Source of the DNA: Nitrospira sp.
Lineage (GTDB): Bacteria; Nitrospirota; Nitrospiria; Nitrospirales; Nitrospiraceae
Direction of reading: 5' to 3'
Length of the DNA: 44,755 nucleotides
NCBI GenBank assembly: GCA_022843785.1
Contig: JALHMZ010000022.1
Coordinates: 1 to 44,755, forward strand
Numbering within the stretch: the first letter of the stretch is position 1; each line of letters starts with the position of its first letter. Positions 1 to 8,995 of the stretch are shown here, piece after piece. A model generated the notes under the pieces. That model worked only from the letters and a program-made list of their open reading frames with translations, searched no databases and was not told the DNA's origin. The position numbers were made by a program, and so were the translations under genes.

Positions 1-41
1 GACCTGTCGGCGTGGGGGATTCTGCTAAGTCCTTGAATCTA

Positions 42-118
<77 letters not shown>

Positions 119-129
119 ACGTGTGGTAC

Positions 130-158
130 ATGAATCATGTTATGAGAAGGCTTGTCAA
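130..158 (-). promoter_or_regulatory. Possible sigma-70 promoter of tRNA-Arg
   Basis: On the minus strand a perfect TTGACA (158-153) is followed after 17 nt by ATTCAT (135-130), 11 nt before the mature tRNA. The -35 box is excellent. The -10 box matches TATAAT at only three positions, so the call rests on the -35 box and the position. Confidence 0.4.
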
Positions 159-193
159 GAATACGATCCGCTATCAAAGGCAGTACCCACCGG

Positions 194-694
194 CTACAGC
201 CGGGCAAGAATTTCGTCTGCAATCTGCGCGATCGGCCGCCCATCGGTTGTAATGACATGATCAGCCGCAGCCTCATACTTCGGGGTTCGCTCACGCAAAA
301 CATCCTGCACTTCGTCGAGGAACGACTTGGTTCCCGTCAGTGAAGGACGTTGCGTATCTCGTCCGATGCGTTTCATGATTGTTTCCACCGAGGCCGTCAG
401 CCAAAAAATGGTGCCTGTAGTTTTCAGCCTGTCGACATTTTCCGGTCGAAGGATTGCACCTCCCCCTGTATCAATAACCAGTCCATCCTCGTGCGCCACA
501 TCCCGGCAAACCTGAGATTCAAGATCACGAAAATAGTCCCACCCATGCTGCGCGACAATCTCAGGAATGCTCTGACCGGCTCGTTTCACAATCTCCGCAT
601 CCGTCGAGACCATGGTTCGGCCAAGGCGCGAGGCCACCATCTTCCCTACGGTACTCTTCCCGGTCCCACGATACCCGATGAGCACGACGTTCAT
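194..694 (-). CDS. aroK: Shikimate kinase
   Basis: This cytosolic enzyme phosphorylates shikimate with ATP to shikimate 3-phosphate, the fifth step of the shikimate pathway. The 166-residue length is normal for AroK. The Walker A motif GYRGTGKST is at residues 8-16. STDAEI follows at about residue 31, where the family has the substrate-binding Asp. IDTGGGAI near residue 75 is the shikimate-binding GGG loop, and RPSL is the lid arginine region. The start ATG overlaps the aroE stop by 4 nt (691-694), so the two are translationally coupled. Identification is secure; only AroK versus AroL naming is a matter of convention. Confidence 0.95.
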   Translation of the reverse strand: MNVVLIGYRGTGKSTVGKMVASRLGRTMVSTDAEIVKRAGQSIPEIVAQHGWDYFRDLESQVCRDVAHEDGLVIDTGGGAILRPENVDRLKTTGTIFWLTASVETIMKRIGRDTQRPSLTGTKSFLDEVQDVLRERTPKYEAAADHVITTDGRPIAQIADEILARL

Positions 695-1554
695 TGGAAG
701 CGAGACTCCAGCACGGCACGCATCACGTCAACCGGAGCGGGCCTGTTCGTCCATAGTTCAAACTGGGTCACCGCCTGGTTGAGAAACATTTCGAGGCCGG
801 GAATCGTTTTGCACCCGGCGCCCTTGGCTTCCATGAGCAATCGCGTGGCCCTCGGATTGTAGACAATGTCCATAACCGCAAGGTCTGGATGAAACAGCGA
901 GGCCGGCACGCAGGTCGCCTCGACCTTTGGAGACATGCCGACAGGGGTGCAGTGAATCAGGATCTGCGCGTCAGGTACCGTCCGGCTAAGAGTGCTGTCG
1001 TCGAGAAAGGCATCCTCAATGGCCACATTCGACTTGGACCGGAGCTCGCTTGCCAATGCCATACGTTCTTTGTCATCGACTCCGAGCAGGGTCAACTTGT
1101 CCGCTCCGGAATCCGCCGCCAGGGCGAACGCGATTGCCCGCGCGGCACCTCCTGATCCCAGCATGACGATGCGACGGCCCGTGAGCGTAACCCCGCCCTC
1201 ACGCAACGCCCGCAAGGCGCCCGTGGCATCGGTATTGTAGCCGATCAGCCGACCGTTCTCAGCCACGATCGTATTGATCGCGCCGATATGCTGCGCCGTC
1301 GGTTCCAGATCGTCCAGAAACGGGACCGCAGATACCTTGTGCGGGATAGTCACACTGGCGCCGCGAAAGTTCCCCAACGCGCGGAGGCCCTGGATCGCTT
1401 CTCCGATCATCCCCACTTTCCACGCCAGATATACACAGTCAATGCCGAGCGCCTGAAAGGCCGCATTGTGGATGGCGGGAGAGAGCGAATGCTCGACAGG
1501 ATTTCCGATAACTCCACAAAACTGAGTGTGAGCGCCAATATCTATCTGCTTCAT
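691..1554 (-). CDS. aroE: Shikimate dehydrogenase (NADP+)
   Basis: AroE reduces 3-dehydroshikimate to shikimate, the step directly before aroK. The N-terminal substrate domain carries GNPVEHSLSPAIHN with the SLSP substrate-binding serines. IPHKVSA contains the catalytic Lys. NTDATGA follows, then the glycine-rich GSGGAARA of the NADP-binding Rossmann fold. I prefer the ATG at 1554 (287 aa), because AGGG lies 8 nt upstream. A GTG three codons earlier (1563) is the alternative. It overlaps aroK by 4 nt and follows the SDR gene by 28 nt, so aroE-aroK look co-transcribed. Confidence 0.95.
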   Translation of the reverse strand: MKQIDIGAHTQFCGVIGNPVEHSLSPAIHNAAFQALGIDCVYLAWKVGMIGEAIQGLRALGNFRGASVTIPHKVSAVPFLDDLEPTAQHIGAINTIVAENGRLIGYNTDATGALRALREGGVTLTGRRIVMLGSGGAARAIAFALAADSGADKLTLLGVDDKERMALASELRSKSNVAIEDAFLDDSTLSRTVPDAQILIHCTPVGMSPKVEATCVPASLFHPDLAVMDIVYNPRATRLLMEAKGAGCKTIPGLEMFLNQAVTQFELWTNRPAPVDVMRAVLESRFQ

Positions 1555-1582
1555 GTCACACACCCTACAGGGAGGCTTTACG

Positions 1583-2344
1583 CTACCCCTTATAGACGGT
1601 CATTCCTCCATCGATCGTGAACGTTCCGCCGGTTACCCATATCGCTTCGTCGGATGCCAAGTACAACACCATGCCGGCGACCTCCTCGGGAGTCCCCGCA
1701 CGACGAATGGCATACTGTCCAAGAATCGACTGAAGCATCTCCGGGTTTGCCATCAGCGGCGCCGCCATTGGTGTGTCGATCAGAGCGGGATTCACGACGT
1801 TGCAGCGAATCCCGTCTTTGGCGTAATCGATGGCAACCGCTCGAGTCAGCGCATCGAGACCACCTTTTGAGGCGGAATAGGCGGATAACCCTGGAATACC
1901 GACCACACTGGCGACAGATGAGATGTTCACAATGGAACCGCTTCCTTGTTTCAGCATCTGAGGAACAATAGCCCTCGTCATTCGAAACACGCCGGTGAGA
2001 TTGATGTCGAAGATCTTGTCCCACGTTGCATCGTCGATTTCATGCAATCGCTTGCCGAATTCGCCGATCCCGGCATTGTTGACCAATACGTCAATCCGGC
2101 CGAAGCTGTCGATGGTTTTCCGGACAACGTCGTGGGCATGCGCCTCATCCGTCACGGAACCGGCAACAGCCAGGGCTCTCCCATTGCTCTCCCGAACGAT
2201 CTTCACCACCCGGTCCAATTCCTGCTGGCGGCGTCCAGTGACAACCACCGACGCGCCTTCCAGGGCAAACCGCTTGGCCACCGCCTCTCCAATCCCGGCA
2301 TTCCCCCCCGTAATGACGGCAACTTTCCCTTCAAGCCGCTTCAT
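1583..2344 (-). CDS. SDR-family NAD(P)-dependent oxidoreductase
   Basis: This is a classical short-chain dehydrogenase/reductase of 253 residues. The cofactor motif TGGNAGIG is at residues 12-19 and NNAG at 89-92. The catalytic triad is Ser at 142/143, Tyr156 and Lys160 (YSASK). The C-terminus WVTGGTFTIDGGMTV is typical of FabG/glucose-dehydrogenase-like members. The substrate cannot be read from sequence. A role in fatty acid, sugar or quinone reduction is equally possible. It sits 5 nt downstream of trmI on the same strand, so it is probably in one transcript with trmI and aroE-aroK. Confidence 0.85.
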   Translation of the reverse strand: MKRLEGKVAVITGGNAGIGEAVAKRFALEGASVVVTGRRQQELDRVVKIVRESNGRALAVAGSVTDEAHAHDVVRKTIDSFGRIDVLVNNAGIGEFGKRLHEIDDATWDKIFDINLTGVFRMTRAIVPQMLKQGSGSIVNISSVASVVGIPGLSAYSASKGGLDALTRAVAIDYAKDGIRCNVVNPALIDTPMAAPLMANPEMLQSILGQYAIRRAGTPEEVAGMVLYLASDEAIWVTGGTFTIDGGMTVYKG

Positions 2345-2349
2345 TCCAG

Positions 2350-3216
2350 CTAACCCCTTTCTTCACTCTCCAGCTCTGTACCGAAAGTGTCGTCGCCTAT
2401 TTCCCGCTCCTGGCCTGCAGTCAGCAACCCCGGTTCCACTTTTCTTGCCACCGTGAGAAAGCCCGAATGGGCAACCATGCGGTGATCGGGCCGCACACTT
2501 CGACCTTGAACCGACCAGGTCCTCAGCAACGTCTCAAATGTTTCCACCATGGCAAAGACTGCCGTACGCTCAAGTGCCTCGACCGTTTGCATCACTTGGG
2601 GAACTGTGGGAACGAAACTCACATAGATCCCGCCGGACCGAAGCGCACTGGCGGCATGAGGAATCACCTGCCATGGCTCCGGAAGATCGAGGACCACGCG
2701 ATCGAACGGGATGCCATCCTCAAGCAGCTCAATGCCCTCATAGGCATTCTTGCGCAATGACACCAGATTGGAGACAGGCCCCATATAGCGCTCGATGTTG
2801 AGCAGCGCAGTGCGCGCAAAGTCGTCCCGCACGTCATAGGTCACCACCAGGCCTCTCAGCCCGACGGCGCGCAATAGTGCCATGGTCAGAGCCCCTGACC
2901 CGGTTCCGGCCTCGAATACCCGAGCCCCCGGATAGACATCCGCCCACATTGGAATAAGCGCAAGATCCTTTGGGTAAAGCACTTGCGCGCCACGTGGCAT
3001 CTTGAGCACATAGTCCCCAAACGTCGGCCGGATCGCCAACATCTTCTTCCCGCGGGACAATGTCACCATGGTGGCATCAAGGCGTCCGATGAGCGCATCG
3101 TGTGCGATAGTCTGCCCGCTGAATTGATATATTTCCCCGGCCTTCAGTGTCAGCGCATAGTGACGCCCCTTCTGATCGACGAGATGAATCCGTTCACCAT
3201 TGGCAAGCTGTAACAT
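2350..3216 (-). CDS. trmI: tRNA (adenine-58-N1)-methyltransferase
   Basis: TrmI methylates N1 of A58 in the tRNA T loop using S-adenosylmethionine. The 288-residue protein has the small N-terminal beta domain of the TrmI/GCD14 family (to about residue 75). A Rossmann methyltransferase core follows, with the SAM-binding loop FEAGTGSGALT near residue 100. VLDLPEPWQ near 178 is the catalytic DxPxP-like motif of this family. No strong Shine-Dalgarno site precedes the ATG at 3216. It opens the minus-strand cluster trmI-SDR-aroE-aroK. The link to shikimate genes is positional only. Confidence 0.9.
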   Translation of the reverse strand: MLQLANGERIHLVDQKGRHYALTLKAGEIYQFSGQTIAHDALIGRLDATMVTLSRGKKMLAIRPTFGDYVLKMPRGAQVLYPKDLALIPMWADVYPGARVFEAGTGSGALTMALLRAVGLRGLVVTYDVRDDFARTALLNIERYMGPVSNLVSLRKNAYEGIELLEDGIPFDRVVLDLPEPWQVIPHAASALRSGGIYVSFVPTVPQVMQTVEALERTAVFAMVETFETLLRTWSVQGRSVRPDHRMVAHSGFLTVARKVEPGLLTAGQEREIGDDTFGTELESEERG

Positions 3217-3759
3217 GGCGGCATTCTAGGGGGTTCATTCTCTGGTTTGCAACCGAGCACTAGTCCTTTGGCCCGATGTTTCATGACTATTCGTTGAGGA
3301 ATTATATAGAGAGACAACGCCTGAAAACCAAGCATCCATCGCACGCAATCGGATCAGGACATCAAGCATTGGTCGTCTTGATCCCGCCCGGTGCCGCACC
3401 ATAAGCCATACGCCCTGGACTTTAGAACCGGATGACATTTCAGTTCGTAGATACACTGATGAATCATGCCGGTTAATAAGCCATCACCCGAATGGTGTGG
3501 CGATTCGGCCCTTGGACTGTAGGCAGTTCTGCATAGTTGCCGCACAACTGAGACAGAATGATCTCATCTTCTTCATTAAGCCTCTTTAATAGTCTTGCAA
3601 TTTCGAGGTGATCGCGCCAACCCGTTCTCATCTTCACTCCAGCACTCCTTTTGCTTGATAGCGCGATAGACAAAGGAACAGCCAGGATGAATCCTCTTGC
3701 TTCCATCACGCTCTAACAGAAGTAGACGGATCGGCAACCACAAGATGAAAGGTGATGTC
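3217..3759. other. Intergenic region between divergent trmI and sigma factor
   Basis: This 543-nt gap separates the minus-strand trmI cluster from the plus-strand sigma factor gene, so it must hold promoters for both. Apart from one weak small frame (3473-3631, minus) I see no coding signal. An AT-rich patch, TTATATAGAGAG near 3302-3313, is a possible promoter element but lacks a convincing partner box. Confidence 0.5.
3473..3631 (-). CDS. Possible small protein, 52 aa
   Basis: This unrecognised short frame begins at an internal ATG (3631) preceded by GGAG with a 5-nt spacer (GGAGTGAAGATG), a good ribosome site. The product starts MRTGWRDHLEIARLLKRLN and looks amphipathic, with a charged helix over the first 25 residues. 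There is no signal peptide or membrane segment. The frame extends upstream to 3709, but that part lacks a start signal. It lies opposite the 5' side of the sigma factor gene. No function is assigned, and it may be non-coding. Confidence 0.35.
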   Translation of the reverse strand: MRTGWRDHLEIARLLKRLNEEDEIILSQLCGNYAELPTVQGPNRHTIRVMAY

Positions 3760-5019
3760 ATGCATGATGAAGGACTTCGGACGACGGATGAAGTTGACAG
3801 CAAGGAGACGGTCGACACCGACATGGACGCCGATGACCAGCAGGCAAGCGGCTTGCTTGGGGTGATCGGCCGTCACGATACACAGAGAGTCGCTCAAGAG
3901 GAACAATCTGCACCAGCCATGCGTACAAGTCATGGTGCAAGTCCGTTCTTATTGGAGTCCCTGTACTTCCGCTCGTTCGGTCAGAGGGAGTTGCTCACAC
4001 GCGAAGAAGAAGTGGCTGTTGCAAAGCAGGTCGATCAGGGCACACGTCGAATTCGAGTTGCCTTGCGCCATGTCCTCAACATACTCGCCCGCTGGAAACA
4101 CACGCCGGCCTTGTCAGATTCTGTGAAGAACCTTCAACTCATCAAGCAACTGAGCGGACTCTCAGCCAAGGCGCTGGATGATACGGAGCAGACGCTCCTT
4201 GCCATACTGAAGCCGCCGGTTCGCATGATGAAACCTTCCGCCACGGTGGGCAAGCAGCTGAAGGACCTGCTCGATGAAATTCGGTCCGCGCGAGTCGTCC
4301 TCGAACGAGGCAAAGACGAACTGGTGCGGCGAAACCTGCGATTGGTGGTTGATGTTGCGAAACACTATACCGGCCGAGGGCTCGCCTTGCTTGACCTCGT
4401 CCAAGAAGGCAACATCGGCCTGATGAAAGCCGCCGAACGCTACCAGTACCGAAAAGGGTTCAAGTTCAGCACCTATGCCACGTGGTGGATTAGACAAGGC
4501 ATTACGCGGGCTATTGCGGATCAATCGCGAACCATCCGCATTCCGGTCCACCAGACCGAAGCCTCCCATCGCATTGTTCGAGTGACACGCCGACTTGGAC
4601 AGCAGTTCGGACGTCCTGCTCGCATAGAAGAGATCGCACACGTGCTTCGCATGAGACCCGATCGGCTCCATGAAACTGTTCAGGCATTCCAAGAACCAGT
4701 GGCGCTGGAAACACCGATTGGCAATGGAGAGACTCAGTTCGGAGACATGATCCCGGATCAACTCGCAGTTTCCCCAGATGCCCACGTACACCGAACTGAG
4801 ATGACGACGCAGCTGGATCGAATCCTCGACATTCTTACACCGAGGGAACAAACAGTCATCCGCCTCCGCTTCGGGATTGGTTACGAGGAGGCCCGCACCT
4901 TGGAACAAGTCGGCCAGAACTTGTCGGTCACGCGCGAGCGCATCCGCCAAATCGAGGCCAAGGCGCTCAAAAAGCTTAAGACACCTGAAATCCGGGAACT
5001 CTTCGCTGCCATCAAGTAA
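3760..5019 (+). CDS. Sigma-70 family RNA polymerase sigma factor (primary-like, lacks region 1.1)
   Basis: This directs RNA polymerase to promoters. Starting at the ATG at 3760 (AGGTG 5 nt upstream) the protein has 419 residues; an ATG at 3697 is less likely. Region 1.2 lies around LLTREEEVAVAKQVDQG. Region 2 includes RRNLRLVVDVAKHYTGRGL, LLDLVQEGNIGLMKA and FKFSTYATWWIRQ. Region 3 contains HQTEASHRIVR, and region 4 ends with RERIRQIEAKALKKLK. The acidic N-terminus is about 60 residues, with no region 1.1 and no long non-conserved insert. That suggests a group 2 (RpoS/SigB-like) factor rather than the housekeeping RpoD. A hairpin terminator follows at 5043-5068. Confidence 0.85.
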   Translation: MHDEGLRTTDEVDSKETVDTDMDADDQQASGLLGVIGRHDTQRVAQEEQSAPAMRTSHGASPFLLESLYFRSFGQRELLTREEEVAVAKQVDQGTRRIRVALRHVLNILARWKHTPALSDSVKNLQLIKQLSGLSAKALDDTEQTLLAILKPPVRMMKPSATVGKQLKDLLDEIRSARVVLERGKDELVRRNLRLVVDVAKHYTGRGLALLDLVQEGNIGLMKAAERYQYRKGFKFSTYATWWIRQGITRAIADQSRTIRIPVHQTEASHRIVRVTRRLGQQFGRPARIEEIAHVLRMRPDRLHETVQAFQEPVALETPIGNGETQFGDMIPDQLAVSPDAHVHRTEMTTQLDRILDILTPREQTVIRLRFGIGYEEARTLEQVGQNLSVTRERIRQIEAKALKKLKTPEIRELFAAIK

Positions 5020-5042
5020 GCACTCGGGTTATTCGCAAATCT

Positions 5043-5068
5043 GCAGGCCGGGTGAACGCCCGGCCTGC
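5043..5068 (+). terminator. Hairpin after sigma factor gene
   Basis: A perfect 10-bp stem GCAGGCCGGG/CCCGGCCTGC with loop TGAACG starts 24 nt after the sigma factor stop. The trailing sequence has only a short TTT at about 5081, so it may be a weak intrinsic terminator or an mRNA end stabiliser. Confidence 0.55.
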
Positions 5069-5190
5069 GAGATCCCGCTTTCCCCCCGATAACAAGTTAT
5101 GCGACAATGTTTCGGCTATGGATGTGCGCGACATCGCCACAAGAGACTCGCTCCTTACCACACATCGCTTATTCCGATGCCTAGAACTCT

Positions 5191-6012
5191 ATGCAGACCG
5201 CCCTTTACTCCAAAGATAAATCAGTGACTGAGTCCTGTGCCCTGGAGCCTCCGGCCCACACAACAGATCCTGCATTTCCACCTGCCACCGCCGGGTCACT
5301 CCTTGTCTTTCCCACACCTGTCCCCTATTCCGTCGCATGGGACCTACAGTCACGCCTCCACCATGAGCGCCTCTCTGATGTGAGACCGGATACAGTCGTC
5401 ATCCTTGAACACCAGCCTGTCTATACACTCGGACGCAGCACCCACCCATCCGATTGGGGCGGGGATGAAGCCCTCTTGCGCGTCGATGGAGCGGCACTGC
5501 ATCGGGTGAATCGGGGAGGGTCAGCCACCTACCATGGCCCCGGACAAATCGTCGTGTATCCGATCCTCAAGTTGGCTCAGCACGCTCCAGGCCCGAGACG
5601 ACTCGTCCAGCTGCTTGAAGACGTGATCATTCGTCTGCTGAAACACTGGGATATCGACGGCCATCGAATCGAAAAGAGGCCGGGGATCTGGGTGTTGACG
5701 CCTCAACCGGCAAAGATCGCGGCTATCGGAATCCGCATCGAACGAGGCATTACCCTGCACGGATTTGCGCTCAACGTCGATATGGACCTGGCTCCCTTTC
5801 AACGAATCCGTCCATGCGGATTTGCCGATTGCCTGGTCAGCTCCATGAATGCGCTATGTGGCAAGACCATCCCTCTCGATGAGGTCAAATCTGATCTTGC
5901 CCGGATATTCAGTGAGGTATTTGCGATTGAGTGGGCCACCGTAGCAACGCATCCCGGCACACACGTTACCGCAGCCGATGAGTTCGTGCCGATCAACCGA
6001 ATCAACCTGTAA
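5191..6012 (+). CDS. lipB: Lipoyl(octanoyl) transferase
   Basis: LipB moves octanoyl from acyl carrier protein to lipoyl domains, the first step of protein lipoylation in the cytosol. NRGGSATYHGPGQIVVYPI is the RGG-YHGPGQ substrate motif. KIAAIGIRIERGITLHG holds the conserved Lys, and RPCGFADC holds the catalytic Cys of the PCG motif. At 273 residues it is longer than most family members, mainly through an N-terminal extension of about 35 residues rich in Pro and Thr. The ATG at 5191 has no clear Shine-Dalgarno, so the true start may be downstream. A dehydrogenase gene follows 14 nt later, probably in the same operon. Confidence 0.92.
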   Translation: MQTALYSKDKSVTESCALEPPAHTTDPAFPPATAGSLLVFPTPVPYSVAWDLQSRLHHERLSDVRPDTVVILEHQPVYTLGRSTHPSDWGGDEALLRVDGAALHRVNRGGSATYHGPGQIVVYPILKLAQHAPGPRRLVQLLEDVIIRLLKHWDIDGHRIEKRPGIWVLTPQPAKIAAIGIRIERGITLHGFALNVDMDLAPFQRIRPCGFADCLVSSMNALCGKTIPLDEVKSDLARIFSEVFAIEWATVATHPGTHVTAADEFVPINRINL

Positions 6013-6026
6013 CGGATCGAGAGCTT

Positions 6027-7283
6027 ATGCAGGAGCTTGACACCCACACCTTTCGTTTGGCGGTTGCGCAATTCGATCGAGCGGCTGAGGCGATGCAGTT
6101 GGACCCGAACCTGCGTGAACGGTTGAAGCTGCCCCAACGCTCGCTCATCGTCAGCCTGCCGGTGCGCATGGATGATGGACGGGTGGAAGTCTTTACCGGC
6201 TATCGGGTGCAACACGACTCCTCGCGCGGCCCCTGCAAAGGAGGCATTCGGTATCATCAGGACGTGAGTCTCGGAGAGGTCTCGGCCCTTGCAATGTGGA
6301 TGACGTGGAAATGCGCCTTGGCGGGCTTGCCCTATGGCGGAGCAAAAGGCGGCATTCAGGTTTCTCCGAAGAAGTTATCCCGCGCTGAATTACAGCGACT
6401 CACTCGCCGCTATGCCGCTGAGATTTTCCCCCTCATCGGCCCCGACAAGGACGTGCCCGCCCCCGACGTGGGAACCGACGCGCAAGTCATGTCATGGATC
6501 ATGGATACCTATAGCCAACAGGTCGGCTATGCGGTTCCGGGCGTAGTGACCGGCAAACCGCTCTCGCTCGGCGGCAGCCTCGGGCGCGAAGAAGCCACCG
6601 GACGAGGGGTCGTCTATGTCACACTGGAAGCGCTCCGCCACCTCAAGCTATCGATCGAGAATGCGACAGTCGCCGTCCAAGGCTTCGGAAATGTCGGTTC
6701 CCACACCGCGCTCATCATGCAACAAGAAGGCGCGCGAGTCGTCGCCGTCAGCGATGTGACCGGGGGCATCTACAACGCCAAAGGGCTGGACGTCCCTGAA
6801 CTGATCAGGCGTTACCGGAACTCAGGACAATCGCTCGCTGACACGAAGATGGGGGAGTCCATTACGAACGAAGAATTACTGCAGCTGAACTGTACGGTAC
6901 TCGTTCCCGCAGCCCTCTCGGAGCAAATTACTGCAACCAATGCCGCCCGTCTTCGCTGCCGCATTCTGTCGGAAGGAGCAAACGGTCCGACGACCCTGGA
7001 AGCCGACCGCATACTTGAAGAGAACGGCATCTTTATCATTCCCGATATTCTGGCGAATTCAGGCGGAGTGATCGTGTCGTATTTCGAGTGGGTACAAGAT
7101 CTTCAACGATTCTTTTGGAGCGCGAGCGACATTCAGCAGCGGTTGCACAACATCATCACGTCGGCCTTTCATCGCACTCTTCAGTTCTCAAACGAACGAC
7201 ACACATCGATGCGCATGGCAGCGCTCATGAGCGGAATCGACCAAGTCGCCCAAGCGCATCTCCAACGCGGACTCTATCCGTAA
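6027..7283 (+). CDS. Glu/Leu/Phe/Val dehydrogenase (glutamate dehydrogenase type)
   Basis: This hexameric-type amino acid dehydrogenase interconverts glutamate and 2-oxoglutarate plus ammonia, with NAD(P). The 418-residue length fits the family. GPCKGGIRYH and PYGGAKGGI hold the substrate and catalytic lysines. APDVGT contains the catalytic Asp. The Rossmann fold is marked by VQGFGNVGS. The substrate is inferred as glutamate from the overall match, but Leu or Phe use cannot be excluded. It follows lipB by 14 nt. In a nitrifier or ammonia-assimilating organism it would add to nitrogen assimilation or glutamate breakdown. Confidence 0.9.
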   Translation: MQELDTHTFRLAVAQFDRAAEAMQLDPNLRERLKLPQRSLIVSLPVRMDDGRVEVFTGYRVQHDSSRGPCKGGIRYHQDVSLGEVSALAMWMTWKCALAGLPYGGAKGGIQVSPKKLSRAELQRLTRRYAAEIFPLIGPDKDVPAPDVGTDAQVMSWIMDTYSQQVGYAVPGVVTGKPLSLGGSLGREEATGRGVVYVTLEALRHLKLSIENATVAVQGFGNVGSHTALIMQQEGARVVAVSDVTGGIYNAKGLDVPELIRRYRNSGQSLADTKMGESITNEELLQLNCTVLVPAALSEQITATNAARLRCRILSEGANGPTTLEADRILEENGIFIIPDILANSGGVIVSYFEWVQDLQRFFWSASDIQQRLHNIITSAFHRTLQFSNERHTSMRMAALMSGIDQVAQAHLQRGLYP

Positions 7284-7297
7284 CGGAGCGGTAGGCA

Positions 7298-7591
7298 GTG
7301 GCACGAGACGAAGTATCGACAGCGTGGAAACACCATTGTGGTGTGGGCTGGCCCCAATTCTCAAGCCCACACCAAGGCCAGTTGATGACCCTCGATACTG
7401 TCATCAGCGGGTGTGTAGTGTTCTTTCTGGACAGTCCCGAAGGACTCGACCACCAACGGATGGCCCTTGTGCGAGACTGTTTGGACGAGCTGACCGAGCT
7501 GACCGCAGAACTGGATACAGACTCCCAAACATACTTTCTGCGCCTGCGACAGCTCGGAGAAATGCTGCTGACCACATCACCACAGCCATAA
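7298..7591 (+). CDS. Hypothetical protein, 97 aa
   Basis: Not recognised. The frame begins with GTG at 7298, with GGAG 10 nt upstream, 14 nt after the dehydrogenase stop. An internal ATG at 7385 would give a 68-residue product. The conserved-looking part starts at MTLDTVISGCVVFFLDSPEG. The C-terminal half (LVRDCLDELTELTAELDTDS) is an acidic amphipathic helix. There is no signal peptide. It probably belongs to the lipB-gdh transcript. Confidence 0.55.
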   Translation: MARDEVSTAWKHHCGVGWPQFSSPHQGQLMTLDTVISGCVVFFLDSPEGLDHQRMALVRDCLDELTELTAELDTDSQTYFLRLRQLGEMLLTTSPQP

Positions 7592-7619
7592 TTGCAGTTC
7601 AGGAGTAAAGGAGAAGAGA

Positions 7620-8153
7620 ATGGGGAAGTATCGTGCGGCACTCATAGTGGTCTTGGCTATTGTAGCCCCCCTCGCCAGCCTTATCCCTTCGGCTCACGCC
7701 GATCCGTATGAGCTGAGTAAGCACGATGTGACAGAGTCCGCATCGGTTTCGAGCGCTACCATCTCGCTCTTCGGCGTCAAACTCGGTGACTCAGAGACCG
7801 CCGCCATCGAGACTCTGGTGAATGGATCGATACCGGGTGTCAAGGCCGAGCAGGAAGCGGCCTTCATCTTTCTGCTCGATCAACGAAAACCGACCGGCCC
7901 CATGGCCGGTGTGCGCATCCAGGATGGGAAAGTCGATCTGATTTTTATCAACAACCGATTCGCGCACAAGACCAGAGGCATCTTCCGCAACGTCCTGAAC
8001 AGCGACAGCCCGGATGACATCCGTAAATTGCTGGGCAAAGAAGACTACGGTGATGAAAACGTACTGGGCGCCGTCATGGCCTATGATAAGCAGGGCTTTC
8101 AGGTGAACTATCTGGGGAAAGACATCAACATCGAATTCGTCCTGCCGCGTTAA
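7620..8153 (+). CDS. Secreted/periplasmic hypothetical protein, 177 aa
   Basis: A strong ribosome site (AAAGGAGAAGAGA) precedes the ATG. Residues 1-27 form a signal peptide: basic MGKYR, a hydrophobic core ALIVVLAIVAPLASLI, and a SAHA-DP cleavage site. The mature part has SLFGVKLGDSETAAIETLV, a pattern seen in small periplasmic proteins that begin with a 'GvklGds' beta-helix unit. It continues as alternating beta strands and ends with INIEFVLPR. The function is unknown. It is convergent with the ComEA-like gene and 28 nt after the previous small gene. Confidence 0.7.
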   Translation: MGKYRAALIVVLAIVAPLASLIPSAHADPYELSKHDVTESASVSSATISLFGVKLGDSETAAIETLVNGSIPGVKAEQEAAFIFLLDQRKPTGPMAGVRIQDGKVDLIFINNRFAHKTRGIFRNVLNSDSPDDIRKLLGKEDYGDENVLGAVMAYDKQGFQVNYLGKDINIEFVLPR

Positions 8154-8226
8154 CTCGCCGTACCCCTCGCACTCGGCGACCCCACCCCCTCGGATGGAGT
8201 CGCTCGAACGTGCGGGGTTCCGCTGT

Positions 8227-8610
8227 TCAGTGCATGGTGCTACCCGATGCTGACACGCCAAGCTTTTCTCCGGTTGCCGCCTTCGCATGCCCTTTTGCGC
8301 TGATTCGATCACGAATCTTGTCATAGATGCCATTCGATAGAACTTTGCGGGCTTTCAATTCATCAACGGACGAGTACGGCCGGCCTTCCACAATCTTCTT
8401 CGCGTACGCGGTCCCTACGCCTGGGAGTGACTTCAGGTCCATGAGCGTGGCCGAATTGATGTCGATCAACTTCGTGTCCCCGCTGCTTGCCCCCCCAGCC
8501 TTTAGGGTTTCTGATTGAGGCAGCGGCTTCGACGGCGTGCCAGCTGTGGCGGTTGAAGTCAGCGCGAGCAGGGCGATTGAAAGGGCCAGGAATCGGACAG
8601 AGTAGTTCAT
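8227..8610 (-). CDS. ComEA-like helix-hairpin-helix protein (secreted)
   Basis: The ATG at 8610 is preceded by AAGGAGG with a 7-nt spacer, giving 127 residues. A signal peptide (NYSVRFLALSIALLALTSTATA) is followed by a short linker. The domain DINSATLMDLKSLPGVGTA then continues to YSSVDELKARKVLSNGIYDKI, the HhH pattern of ComEA and related 'helix-hairpin-helix domain-containing' proteins. Such proteins bind DNA without sequence specificity, in naturally transformable bacteria at the outer face of the inner membrane. No other competence gene is nearby, so a role in DNA uptake is a guess from the family. Confidence 0.85.
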   Translation of the reverse strand: MNYSVRFLALSIALLALTSTATAGTPSKPLPQSETLKAGGASSGDTKLIDINSATLMDLKSLPGVGTAYAKKIVEGRPYSSVDELKARKVLSNGIYDKIRDRISAKGHAKAATGEKLGVSASGSTMH

Positions 8611-8995
8611 GGCATTCCTCCTTGATTGCAAGAACTGTTGGATAGTTGTGTGGATCTCAACCGTGCGCCTCGGTTGCTGGTGATCCGTTTCTTGCCGGCA
8701 CTAGGCTTATTGCGAGATTCGTTCCACTATCGCAGACAAGGGAAAACCAGATGATTGACCGATTTGGCTAGTCCGAGCCGTATCTCGCAGGAGAGGACTC
8801 GTATCGGGAAGGATACAGCCAAGGCTGACTGGATGGATCAGGTGGAGGAAAACAAAATCGGTTACTGCGCCCTCTTACTCGCGCGTAGCCCGCAGTCGAC
8901 CAGGCACTTGGCGATGACCGACGGGCAGTTGGTTAAGAATTCAACGCCTGACTCCATCTATTGCCCCCTCTATTTGACCTTGGGAGATGACGTCC

